Of a stretch of DNA of 64,000 bases, positions 26,557 through 33,686 are shown in pieces (position 1 is the stretch's first letter; each line of letters starts with the position of its first letter). The notes under the pieces were generated by a model, which was not told the DNA's origin, ran no database searches, and worked only from the letters and a program-made list of their open reading frames with translations. The stretch spans positions 1-64,000 of the forward strand of contig NZ_JAVDSL010000002.1 in assembly GCF_031455295.1 (NCBI RefSeq). The letters run 5' to 3'. Source of the stretch: Leifsonia sp. 1010 (GTDB lineage: Bacteria; Actinomycetota; Actinomycetes; Actinomycetales; Microbacteriaceae). Both the position numbers and the translations under genes were made by a program.

Positions 26557-27563
26557 CCTCACTGAGCATGGCCAAGGCCATCAACGCCGGGCTCCGGCGT
26601 GCACTGGCCGCCGACGACCACGTCGTCCTGATGGGGGAGGACATCGGCACCCTCGGCGGCGTCTTCCGCGTCACGGACGGCCTGCAGACCGAGTTCGGGC
26701 CGCGCCGGGTGATGGACTCGCCGCTCGCGGAGTCCGGCATCCTCGGCACGGCGGTCGGAATGGCGTACCGCGGGTACCGGCCGGTGGTGGAGATCCAGTT
26801 CGACGGCTTCATCTATCCGGCTTTCGACCAGATCGTGAACCAGGTCGCGCGGATGCACTACCGGACGCAGGGCGCTGTGCGCATGCCGATCGTGATCCGG
26901 GTGCCGTTCGCGGGCGGCATCGGGTCGGCCGAGCACCACTCGGACTCGCCGGAGGCGTACTTCGCGCACACCGCCGGGCTGCGAGTGGTCAGCCCGTCCG
27001 ATCCGCAGGACGCGTTCACGCTCATCCAGCAGGCCATCGCGTCGGACGACCCGGTGCTGTTCTTCGAGCCGAAGCGCCGCTACCACGCGAAGGGCGAGGT
27101 GGATGAGGACGCCCCGCTCGCCGACGCGCGCCCGATGGGCACAGCGCGGGTGCTGGCGCAGGGCACGGACGTGACCCTGGTCACGTACGGCGGACTGGTG
27201 CAGCTCGCGCGCGACGCGGCGGTGGCCGCGGGCGACGAGGGCGTGTCGGTAGAGGTCATCGACCTGCGCTCGCTGTCGCCTCTCGACCTCGACACGGTCG
27301 TCGCGTCGGTGAAGCGCACCGGGCGTCTCGTGGTGACGCATGAGGCGGCGCTGTCGGGAGGGCTGGCCGCCGAGATCTCGGCGTCCATCACCGAGCGGTG
27401 CTTCTACCACCTGGAGCACGCGCCGGTGCGTGTGACCGGGCACGACATCCCGTACCCGCCGGCACGCCTGGAGTCGGCGCACCTGCCGGACCTGGACCGC
27501 ATCCTGGACGGCATCGACCGCGCCATGGACCGACCGAACTCGCTGAGCGGGGTGGAGGACTGA
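26553..27563 (+). CDS. Branched-chain 2-oxoacid dehydrogenase E1 beta subunit
   Basis: The partner of E1 alpha in the alpha2-beta2 heterotetramer. The 336-residue protein shows the transketolase-type pyrimidine-binding domain (VLMGEDIGTLGGVFRVTDGL, where Glu activates ThDP; DSPLAESGILGTAVGMAYRG) and C-terminal domain (VTYGGLVQLARDAA; EVIDLRSLSPLD; VVTHEAALSGGLAAEI). Start ATG 26553 overlaps the E1 alpha stop as ATGA, and its TGA overlaps the E2 ATG, so the three genes are translationally coupled. Confidence 0.95.
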   Translation: MTSLSMAKAINAGLRRALAADDHVVLMGEDIGTLGGVFRVTDGLQTEFGPRRVMDSPLAESGILGTAVGMAYRGYRPVVEIQFDGFIYPAFDQIVNQVARMHYRTQGAVRMPIVIRVPFAGGIGSAEHHSDSPEAYFAHTAGLRVVSPSDPQDAFTLIQQAIASDDPVLFFEPKRRYHAKGEVDEDAPLADARPMGTARVLAQGTDVTLVTYGGLVQLARDAAVAAGDEGVSVEVIDLRSLSPLDLDTVVASVKRTGRLVVTHEAALSGGLAAEISASITERCFYHLEHAPVRVTGHDIPYPPARLESAHLPDLDRILDGIDRAMDRPNSLSGVED

Positions 27564-28993
27564 TGGCCGTCCGCGAGTTCGCGCTTCCCGACCTCGGCGA
27601 GGGACTGACCGAGTCGGAGCTGGTCGCCTGGAAGGTCGCCGTCGGCGACACCGTGCAGCTCAACCAGATCATCGCCGAGGTGGAGACGGCCAAGGCTCTC
27701 GTCGAGCTGCCGGCGCCGTACGACGGGCGCGTCTCCCGCCTGTTCGTGGAGCCGGGGGTCACGGTGGCCGTCGGCGAGCCGCTCGTGGCGTTCGAGGTGG
27801 ATGCGGGGGAGTCGGAGGGGGACGCGCCGGCGGCTCCTGCTGCTCCCGCGTCGGAGACGGGTCCGTCGGCGTCGCCGGACGGGCGCGAGCCGACGCTGGT
27901 CGGATATGGCGCGCGGCCGGAGTCGGGTGCGCGCCCGGCGCGGCGGGCACGGCCGGGGTTGGCCGTGGCCGGAAGTGCGGCTGCGGGCGCCGGTTCGGTC
28001 GCGACGGCCCAGATGGTCCAGACGGCCCAGATGGCCGAGACGGCTGCGGCTGCGACTGCCTCAGCTGCCTCGCCGGCCCCGAACACGGGCGCGACGGCGA
28101 CCGCGCTGGCCGAGCGCCCGCGCGCGACCCCGCCGGTGCGCAAGTTCGCGCGCGAAGTCGGTGTCGACCTGGCGTCGGTGACCGGCTCGGGCGACCGGGG
28201 GCTGATCACGCGCGGAGACGTGCAGCAGTACGCCGAACAGCGCGAGGGCGGCTCCGTGACAGCGGCCGGCGCGGCCACGGTGGATGCGGGAGCGCGCGAG
28301 AAGCGCATCCCGATCCGCGGGGTCCGCAAGGCGACCGCCGACGCGATGGTCCGGAGCGCGTTCGGTGCGCCGCAGGCGACCGTGTTCCTGACGGTGGACG
28401 TGACGCCGACGATGGAGTTGGTCTCGCGGCTGCGCGCGCTGCCCGAGCTGGCCGAGGCGCGGCCGGGGCTGCTGGCCGTCGTCGCCAAGGCGCTGCTGCT
28501 GGCGGTGCGGCGAACCCCGGAGGTCAACTCCCGGTGGGACGACGCCGCGAACGAGATCGTGCAGGCGGAGTACGTGCATCTCGGCATCGCCGCGGCGACC
28601 CCGCGCGGGCTGATGGTGCCGGTGATCCGCGACGCGGAGGGCATGACCCTCGGCGACCTGTCCGGCGCGATCCGCGGCCTCGCCGACACCGCGCGGGGGG
28701 GTCGGACCGCCCCGGCGGACCTGAGCGGCGGCACGATCACGATCACGAACGTCGGCGTGTTCGGAGTGGATGCGGGGACGCCCATCCTGACGCCCGGAGA
28801 GGCGGCGATCCTCGCCGTGGGCGCGGTGCGTCGTCAGCCGTGGGAGCACGACGGCGGCATCGCGCTCCGCCAGGTGCTCACCCTCGCGCTGACGTTCGAC
28901 CACCGGATCGTCGACGGCGAGCAGGCGTCCCGCTTCCTCGCCGACATCGGCCGCATCCTCGCCGACCCCGCCTCCGTCCTCACCCTCGTCTGA
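27563..28993 (+). CDS. Dihydrolipoamide acyltransferase E2 component
   Basis: The 476-residue core of the complex. One lipoyl domain (1-76) carries Lys44 in VETAKALVE. A long Ala/Pro/Gly linker (about 80-190) is interrupted by a repeat of TAQMVQ/TAQMAE units. The peripheral subunit-binding domain (PPVRKFAREVGVDLASVTGSGDRGLITRGDV) follows, then the acyltransferase domain with catalytic His447 and Asp451 in TFDHRIVDG. No E3 (lipoamide dehydrogenase) lies in this operon, so a shared E3 must be supplied from elsewhere. Start overlaps E1 beta as TGATG. Confidence 0.95.
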   Translation: MAVREFALPDLGEGLTESELVAWKVAVGDTVQLNQIIAEVETAKALVELPAPYDGRVSRLFVEPGVTVAVGEPLVAFEVDAGESEGDAPAAPAAPASETGPSASPDGREPTLVGYGARPESGARPARRARPGLAVAGSAAAGAGSVATAQMVQTAQMAETAAAATASAASPAPNTGATATALAERPRATPPVRKFAREVGVDLASVTGSGDRGLITRGDVQQYAEQREGGSVTAAGAATVDAGAREKRIPIRGVRKATADAMVRSAFGAPQATVFLTVDVTPTMELVSRLRALPELAEARPGLLAVVAKALLLAVRRTPEVNSRWDDAANEIVQAEYVHLGIAAATPRGLMVPVIRDAEGMTLGDLSGAIRGLADTARGGRTAPADLSGGTITITNVGVFGVDAGTPILTPGEAAILAVGAVRRQPWEHDGGIALRQVLTLALTFDHRIVDGEQASRFLADIGRILADPASVLTLV

Positions 28994-29002
28994 CGAGCGT
29001 CT

Positions 29003-29056
29003 GGTTGACGCGACACGCCGTTCCCGCTCTCGGGCGGACGGTGTGTCGCGTCAACC
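29003..29056. repeat. Inverted repeat GGTTGACGCGACAC at convergent junction
   Basis: Arms 29003-29016 and 29043-29056 are perfect complements, with a further CCGT/ACGG pair inside. It starts nine bases after the E2 stop and faces the lipase cluster; a probable two-way terminator. Confidence 0.75.
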
Positions 29057-29091
29057 GCACCGGCGTGGACCGTCTTGGCCGGCCCGGGGCT

Positions 29092-29421
29092 TCAGCGGTG
29101 ATCTTGTAGAAACCGTTCCCGTTCGCGGGACTGCTCTCGCTGCAGGTCTTCGTATTGCTCCTGGTACCGGGTCACGACGCGGTCCGCCTCGTGAGCCGCT
29201 TCCTCGTGCCGGTCGGCGAAACGCTGGAACTCGTGGCGGAAGTCGGGGTCATCGGCGGCACCATGCTGAGCGACGGCCTGGTAGACGCTCTCCTGGATCC
29301 GGTAGATCTGCGACCGGTAGTGCATGAGATGCTCTTCCGCGTCTTCCAGTCGGCGCCGGGCAGCTGCGCTCTCCTCGTCGTGGGCGCTCTCGAGTTCGCC
29401 GAGCGATCGATACGTCACCAT
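29092..29421 (-). CDS. Small helical protein, probable lipase partner 2
   Basis: A 109-residue, strongly charged coiled-coil protein (LESAHDEESAAARRRLEDAEEHLMHYRSQ continuing to HEEAAHEADRVVTRYQEQYEDLQREQ) without cysteines, signal or membrane segment. It resembles in shape the WXG100/DUF3958-like helical hairpins encoded beside LXG-type toxins, which bind the targeting helices of the effector for type VII secretion. It overlaps the stop of the preceding small gene by seven bases, so both are made together. Assignment rests on size, predicted helix and position, not on a clear family signature. Confidence 0.75.
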   Translation of the reverse strand: MVTYRSLGELESAHDEESAAARRRLEDAEEHLMHYRSQIYRIQESVYQAVAQHGAADDPDFRHEFQRFADRHEEAAHEADRVVTRYQEQYEDLQREQSRERERFLQDHR

Positions 29422-29774
29422 GTGATGCTGTTCACCGCCTTGCCGTAGTCGCTGTCCGCTTTCAGCGTGTCGATCCCCTGGGCGACCTTCTTCGCGACCT
29501 CGCCTCCGAGCACGGTGTTGCTGAACGCGGCGCCACCGAGGGTGAGGCCGATACGGCCGCTCGAGGCGGAAACGACCGCCAGGGCGGCCGCCTGCACCGG
29601 TACCGAACCGGCCCGGACGATTGTCGGGAGGGCGAGGTTCAGCAGGTCGACCGCCGCCCGGTGCAGGATCTGATCGACGTGAGTCAGGGTTTCGACCGCG
29701 TCCGAGGCGGTCCTGAGGGCGTCATCCAGCACGTCAGCAATGGTGCTGGACGAGATCTCCGGTAAGAACGACAC
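29415..29774 (-). CDS. Small helical protein, probable lipase partner 1
   Basis: A 119-residue helical protein. Its N-terminal half (TIADVLDDALRTASDAVETLTHVDQILHRAAVDLLN) looks like an amphipathic hairpin; the C-terminal half is Ala/Gly/Val-rich (VQAAALAVVSASSGRIGLTLGGAAFSN). No signal peptide. The GTG start follows AAAGGAG at good spacing. It begins 13 bases after the lipase C-terminal module and overlaps the second small gene, forming one unit. By analogy with TlaA1/TlaA2 next to S. aureus TslA it may be a targeting partner of the lipase; this is inference. Confidence 0.75.
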   Translation of the reverse strand: MSFLPEISSSTIADVLDDALRTASDAVETLTHVDQILHRAAVDLLNLALPTIVRAGSVPVQAAALAVVSASSGRIGLTLGGAAFSNTVLGGEVAKKVAQGIDTLKADSDYGKAVNSITW

Positions 29775-29786
29775 GAGCGTCTCCTT

Positions 29787-30293
29787 TCAGCGCAGCGGTG
29801 AGAAGCGGGACGCCCACTGGCCATCCTGCTCCAGGGTGTGAACGACGGCCTTCACGACCCCTTCGGACAATTGGGCGACCAGGAGCGTGTGAGTGTCGAC
29901 GCGCCGGTCCACCTCTGCGACCGCGTCGAGGTCGATGCGCTGGTGCGGATTCAGCCGGTGGGTGCTGATGCATTCCTCGACATCCGTCGGAGTGACGAAG
30001 GGGATCATCGACACCGTGCTCCTGCCGGCATCCAGGACGGACTGCAGCTGACCGGGAAGCCCGGCGTTCGCCGCCTTGATGGCCTCCAGGGAGATGCCCA
30101 GCGAGCCGATCGAGGAGGCCAGGTCGAGCGCGGCCACGGTATCGACCAGGACCGTGGCGCCGGAGGCGATGGTTCCGACGAACTCTCCGACCAGGGGCAG
30201 GCGCAGACCTCCGTACAGGCCGGCGATGATCGGCGTGAACTGAGGCTGCAGGCCGGCCGGGAGTCCCGCAACCTGGTTCTGGCTGATCCTCAG
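29787..30293 (-). CDS. C-terminal helical module of the lipase, separated by a stop
   Basis: 168 codons with no ATG, GTG or TTG near the beginning: real coding character starts just where the lipase stops. The only local option is CTG 30293, which overlaps the lipase TGA (CTGA) and has GGAGGG about nine bases upstream. Otherwise one missing base would make lipase and module a single protein of about 410 residues. The sequence is helical and hydrophobic at first (FTPIIAGLYGGLRLPLVGEFVGTIASGATVLVDTVAALDLASSIGSLG) and charged at the end. In TslA a helical LXG-like secretion domain follows the lipase; this could be its counterpart. Confidence 0.6.
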   Translation of the reverse strand: MRISQNQVAGLPAGLQPQFTPIIAGLYGGLRLPLVGEFVGTIASGATVLVDTVAALDLASSIGSLGISLEAIKAANAGLPGQLQSVLDAGRSTVSMIPFVTPTDVEECISTHRLNPHQRIDLDAVAEVDRRVDTHTLLVAQLSEGVVKAVVHTLEQDGQWASRFSPLR

Positions 30294-31018
30294 TCGCTGC
30301 GACCCTCCACTCCCAGACGCTCGAGCGAGCCGTCGGCGTTGAACTCGTAGGCCGTCTCCAGATCGTGGTGACCGAATGGTCCCTTTCCCCGCGGACCGCC
30401 GACGTACTTCGCGGCCCCGGTGCCGTTGCCCGACAGGTTCCCGATCAGGTCCCACTCGTTGACATAGTTGACCAACGGGTTACGGCCGGCGTCCCGCTGG
30501 CTCTGAAGCCATTCCTTCGCCCGCGGAGAAAGGTTGTTCCAGGGGTCCGGACCATTGAAGGACACTCCGGCCCAACCGAACTCCGCCGCGACCAGCATCG
30601 CCTGCCACCCGCCGAGCGAATGCCCCACCGTGGAGTACGACGCTTCGGGGTGCTCTTTCTTGACGCTCTCCCGGACCCGTCGGGCGAACTCCATCGCCTC
30701 CGACGCCTGCGTACCGGGCCCGGTGTCCCCGCCCACGACCGACATGGTGTCTGCGAGGATGTCCGCCCGATGCTCCGGGTTCGTGCCGGCGAATGCGATC
30801 GTGACGTGCGAGAAGTCCGGCTTGCCTGCGACCACGGGCACCACCGCCATGCCCTGGAATCCGGAGACCGGATCGTGGTGGGAGTCGTAGACGAGGTACT
30901 CGACATCGTCGGGACCTACCTTGAATCTTGAGCCTGCGGTGTACGGAGGGTCCCGGGCCAGCGGGTCGACGAGATACGCCTCTTTGGCGATGTCATGGTC
31001 TTCCTTCTGCGTCGTCAT
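30290..31018 (-). CDS. DUF2974-like lipase domain, candidate type VII toxin
   Basis: A 242-residue alpha/beta hydrolase without signal peptide. GHSLGG (132-137) holds the nucleophile Ser134; Asp190 (NEWDLIGN) and His217 or His218 (PFGHHDL) complete a plausible triad. The N-terminal YDSHHDPVSGFQGMAVV and IAFAGTN blocks match Mbeg1/DUF2974 lipases, known as phospholipase-type toxins. The ATG overlaps the stop of the preceding lipoprotein as ATGA, so it is made with its likely immunity protein. The chain stops directly before a helical module in another frame. Function as a secreted antibacterial lipase is inferred from gene order; no type VII core genes are in the window. Confidence 0.8.
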   Translation of the reverse strand: MTTQKEDHDIAKEAYLVDPLARDPPYTAGSRFKVGPDDVEYLVYDSHHDPVSGFQGMAVVPVVAGKPDFSHVTIAFAGTNPEHRADILADTMSVVGGDTGPGTQASEAMEFARRVRESVKKEHPEASYSTVGHSLGGWQAMLVAAEFGWAGVSFNGPDPWNNLSPRAKEWLQSQRDAGRNPLVNYVNEWDLIGNLSGNGTGAAKYVGGPRGKGPFGHHDLETAYEFNADGSLERLGVEGRSD

Positions 31019-31428
31019 TCGAAGACCTCCGATGTGCCGTCGCTGTAGAACACGGTCATGGCGATGCGAGGTACCGAAGGGGGAAGAGTGGGCATCATCG
31101 GAGGCGAGTCTCCTAGCGGAAATCCGAGCGTGTCGGGGCCGATGATCACCTCTATCTCCTCCCCGTCGAGGGTGGCGATCGCGTTGACGCTCCAGGCCGC
31201 TCCGAGTCCCGGCTTGCCACCTTCGCGCTTGAACCGGATCTCTTCGACATTCGCCCATCGCGAACGGAAGTGAAGAGCCGACTCTCGTTGGTACTCGAGA
31301 TTGGACTTCGGTCTCTCGGTCGACTTCCCGTACAGAATGCGGTCTCCCATCTCAGCGCACGCGGTCGTGCCCGCGAGCAGCGCACCAGCGACCGCCAGCC
31401 CCGCAACAACCGTCCAAACTTTGATCAT
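31015..31428 (-). CDS. Putative immunity lipoprotein, copy C
   Basis: A 137-residue lipoprotein: signal peptide with lipobox TTAC and lipidated Cys24, then a domain shared with two upstream paralogues (RPKSNLEYQRESAL.FR, WANVE.IR, EGGKPGLG, VIIGP, TLPPS and a final YSDG.SEV). It would sit on the outer face of the membrane, where a lipase acts, and its stop overlaps the intact lipase start. In TslA loci such lipoproteins (TilA) neutralise the toxin. It is the most divergent of the three copies (MIKVW head), as expected for the partner of the only intact lipase. Local GC is lower (33 of 60 in 31261-31320) than in dapD. Confidence 0.8.
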   Translation of the reverse strand: MIKVWTVVAGLAVAGALLAGTTACAEMGDRILYGKSTERPKSNLEYQRESALHFRSRWANVEEIRFKREGGKPGLGAAWSVNAIATLDGEEIEVIIGPDTLGFPLGDSPPMMPTLPPSVPRIAMTVFYSDGTSEVFE

Positions 31429-31483
31429 CACTCTCAGAGACGATGGGAGTATCAGATCATGACGTGACACGCACGCACTGGCA

Positions 31484-31891
31484 TCAGTCGATGACCTCGG
31501 TTGACCCATCGCTGTAAGTCACCGTCAGGACCACGGGCGAGGCTGTCGGGGGCAACGTCGGCGTCTTGGGAGGTGGATCGGTATGCAGAACCGCCAGCGC
31601 GTGCGGGCCGATGATCACCTCGTAGTCCTTGCCCTCGATGGTGGCGACAGCATTCGCGCGCCACGAGGCACCGAGGCCTGGCTTGCCGCCCTCCTCCGTG
31701 AAGCGAATTCGTTCCACGTTCGCCCACACCGTGCGGAACTCCACTGCCGACTCCCGCTGATACTCGTGATTCGACTTCGGCTTCAGTGTTCCGTACAGAA
31801 TGCGGTGCCGGACGTCACCGCATCCGGTCGTGCTCACGAGCACCGCGCCGACGACCGCCAGCCCGGCAACAGCCGTCCAAACTCTGCTCAT
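31484..31891 (-). CDS. Putative immunity lipoprotein, copy B
   Basis: A 135-residue paralogue with the same signal peptide head (MSRVWTAVAGLAVVG) and Cys24 after STTG. It has lost the STER residues after the tyrosine of ILYG, and its VIIGP segment is followed by HALAVLHTDPP instead of the NSLGFPFGDSPP found in copy A. No lipase follows it; the next gene is copy C after 55 bases that repeat the sequence upstream of the other copies. It may be an orphan immunity gene that protects against lipases of other strains. Confidence 0.78.
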   Translation of the reverse strand: MSRVWTAVAGLAVVGAVLVSTTGCGDVRHRILYGTLKPKSNHEYQRESAVEFRTVWANVERIRFTEEGGKPGLGASWRANAVATIEGKDYEVIIGPHALAVLHTDPPPKTPTLPPTASPVVLTVTYSDGSTEVID

Positions 31892-32195
31892 CACCCTCAA
31901 AGACGAGGGGCGGCGTCGGATCGTGACGCGAGTGCGCCGCGTCGCTACGCACCTCGACGGCTCCGGTGAGGGAATTGAGGCGGAATGAGATGTCCGGCTT
32001 GCCTGCAACCGCCGGCACCACCGCCATGCCGTGGAATCCGGAGACCGGATCGTGGTGGGAGTCGTAGACGATGTATTCCTGCTCGTCCGGGCCGATCGTG
32101 AACTCAGTGCCTTTGGTGTATGGCGGATTCTGTTTCAGAGGGTCGACGGAGTAGACCTCATCGGCCAGGTCGTATTGCTCTTCTTGACTCGTCAT
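31815..32195 (-). pseudogene. Truncated lipase fused to a duplicated dapD tail
   Basis: The first 68 or so residues closely match the N-terminus of the intact lipase (YDSHHDPVSGFHGMAVVP, VAGKPD) and then switch to [13 protein letters not shown], which matches the dapD C-terminus ([13 protein letters not shown]). The nucleophile, Asp and His regions are gone, so it cannot be an active lipase. It continues as noncoding-like codons into the start of copy B. The ATG still overlaps the copy A stop as ATGA. It marks the joint of a tandem duplication. Confidence 0.85.
31949..31996 (-). repeat. Duplicated 3' end of dapD
   Basis: This stretch aligns with the last part of dapD at about 32705-32755 with scattered differences, including the bases encoding NSLTGAVEV. 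Downstream of both, a common stretch (31880-31935 and 32594-32649, nearly identical) leads into a lipoprotein gene. The duplication unit thus began in dapD and ran through lipoprotein and lipase. Confidence 0.8.
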
Positions 32196-32605
32196 TCGAT
32201 CACCTCGGACGATCCGTCGCTGTAGGTCACCTCCAGCACCATCGATGGTGTTGACGGGGGCAACGTCGACATCTTGGGTGGTGAGTCTCCGAACGGGAAG
32301 CCCAGCGAATTGGGGCCTATGATCACCTCGTAGTCCTTGCCGCCGACGGTGGCTACCGCATTTGCTCGCCACGTGGCACCGAGACCGGGCTTGCCGCCCT
32401 CCTCCTTGTAGCGAATGCGTTCCACGTTCGCCCACACTGTGCGGAACCGCAGGGCCGACTCTCGTTGGTACTCGAGATTCGACTTCGGTCTCTCGGTCGA
32501 GTTCCCGTACAGGATGCGGTGCCCGACCTCACCGCATCCGGTTGTGCCCACGAGCACCGCGCCGGCGACCGCCAGCCCGGCAACAGCCGTCCACACTCTG
32601 CTCAT
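32192..32605 (-). CDS. Putative immunity lipoprotein, copy A
   Basis: A 137-residue lipoprotein with lipobox TTGC and Cys24. The mature domain has no family I recognise; features are GNSTERPKSNLEYQRESALRF, FRTVWANVERIRYKEEGG and a C-terminal TYSDGSSEVIE. It starts 53 bases after dapD on the same strand with no -10 box visible in between, so it may be read from the dapD promoter. GAGGGTG precedes the ATG. It is followed by the truncated lipase, so it currently lacks a cognate toxin. Confidence 0.78.
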   Translation of the reverse strand: MSRVWTAVAGLAVAGAVLVGTTGCGEVGHRILYGNSTERPKSNLEYQRESALRFRTVWANVERIRYKEEGGKPGLGATWRANAVATVGGKDYEVIIGPNSLGFPFGDSPPKMSTLPPSTPSMVLEVTYSDGSSEVIE

Positions 32606-32658
32606 CACCCTCAAAGACGAGGGGCCGCGTCGGATCGTGACGCGAGGGGGCAGCGGGG

Positions 32659-33669
32659 TTACGCGTGGAGGGCGGCGTTGAGCTCCACGCCGGTGCCGTT
32701 GCGACGGAGGACCTCCACGGCGCCCGTGAGGGAGTTGCGGCGGAACAGCAGGCCCGGCTGGCCGGAGAGCTCGGCCGCCTTCACCGTGCGGGGGCGGCCG
32801 TCGGCAGTCGGCGCCTCGCCGACCAGCACGACCTTGGTGCCGGCAGTCACGTAGAGACCGGCCTCGACGACCGAGTCGTCGCCGATGGAGATGCCGATGC
32901 CGGAGTTCGCGCCGAGCAGGGCCCGCTCGCCGATCGAGACGCGGTGCGTCCCGCCGCCGGACAGCGTCCCCATGATGGATGCGCCGCCGCCGATGTCCGA
33001 GCCGTCGCCCACGACGACGCCTTGCGAGATACGGCCTTCGACCATCGAGGTGCCGAGTGTGCCGGAATTGAAGTTGACGAATCCCTCGTGCATCACGGTC
33101 GTGCCCGGGGCCAGGTGCGCGCCGAGGCGCACCCGGGACGCATCGGCGATGCGCACGCGCTCCGGCGTCACGTAGTCGAGCAGCCGCGGGAACTTGTCGA
33201 TGCCCGACACCTGGATGCCCGCGCGCTGCAGGCGCGGACGCAGCCGGTCGAGGTCGGCCGGGTTCACCGGTCCGGCGTTCGTCCATGCGACGGTGGGAAG
33301 GTGCGCGAACACGCCGTCCAGGTTGAGGCCGTTGGGCTGAACGAGCAGGTGCGACAGCAGGTGCAGGCGAAGGTAGGCGTCGGGGGTGGAGGCGGGCGGC
33401 GCATCCAGCTCGATCTCGACCGTCACGATGTCGACGCGCACGGCGCGGCGGGGGTCGTCGCCGGCCAGCTCCTCGAGTTCGGCCGGGGCGATCCAGCGGT
33501 CGCGGCCCGCCGGGAGCCGGCTGAGCTGGGGCTCGGGGAACCAGGTGTCGAGCACGGTTCCGTCGGCGGACACCGTCGCGAGCCCGTAGCCCCAGGCAGA
33601 ACGGACGTCGGCAGAACGGACGTCGGCGGAGCGGGGCGCGGCGGAATTTTCAGGCACGGCAGAGGGCAT
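32659..33669 (-). CDS. dapD: Tetrahydrodipicolinate N-succinyltransferase, actinobacterial type
   Basis: DapD adds succinyl from succinyl-CoA to tetrahydrodipicolinate in the lysine/diaminopimelate pathway, needed for the peptidoglycan cross-bridge. The 336-residue protein has the long N-terminal domain of the actinobacterial type and a left-handed beta-helix (about 180-290; [68 protein letters not shown]). Residues 14-25 carry a SADVR repeat from a tandem 15-base DNA repeat. It is divergent from dapE, 17 bases apart, with a leaderless-type -10 (TAACCT) six bases before the ATG. Confidence 0.96.
   Translation of the reverse strand: MPSAVPENSAAPRSADVRSADVRSAWGYGLATVSADGTVLDTWFPEPQLSRLPAGRDRWIAPAELEELAGDDPRRAVRVDIVTVEIELDAPPASTPDAYLRLHLLSHLLVQPNGLNLDGVFAHLPTVAWTNAGPVNPADLDRLRPRLQRAGIQVSGIDKFPRLLDYVTPERVRIADASRVRLGAHLAPGTTVMHEGFVNFNSGTLGTSMVEGRISQGVVVGDGSDIGGGASIMGTLSGGGTHRVSIGERALLGANSGIGISIGDDSVVEAGLYVTAGTKVVLVGEAPTADGRPRTVKAAELSGQPGLLFRRNSLTGAVEVLRRNGTGVELNAALHA
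33596..33625. repeat. Tandem 15-base repeat in dapD
   Basis: GCAGAACGGACGTCG occurs twice in direct succession (33596-33610, 33611-33625), followed by a decayed third unit. Being 15 bases, it keeps frame and adds SADVR to the DapD N-terminus; its copy number could vary between strains. Confidence 0.85.
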
Positions 33670-33674
33670 GCCCC

Positions 33675-33681
33675 TAGGTTA
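33675..33681. promoter_or_regulatory. Overlapping divergent -10 boxes of dapD and dapE
   Basis: TAGGTT (33675-33680, plus) lies six bases before dapE GTG 33687. On the minus strand TAACCT (complement of 33676-33681) lies six bases before dapD ATG 33669. Five bases are shared, so the two polymerases must compete; both messages would be leaderless. Confidence 0.6.
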
Positions 33682-33686
33682 GTAGG

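Noticed and set aside
29092-32605. Recent horizontal transfer of the whole lipase cluster
   Set aside because: GC is lower in the lipoprotein genes (33 of 60 in 31261-31320) but the lipase itself is as GC-rich as its surroundings (44 of 60 in 30661-30720); no integrase, tRNA site or flanking repeats.
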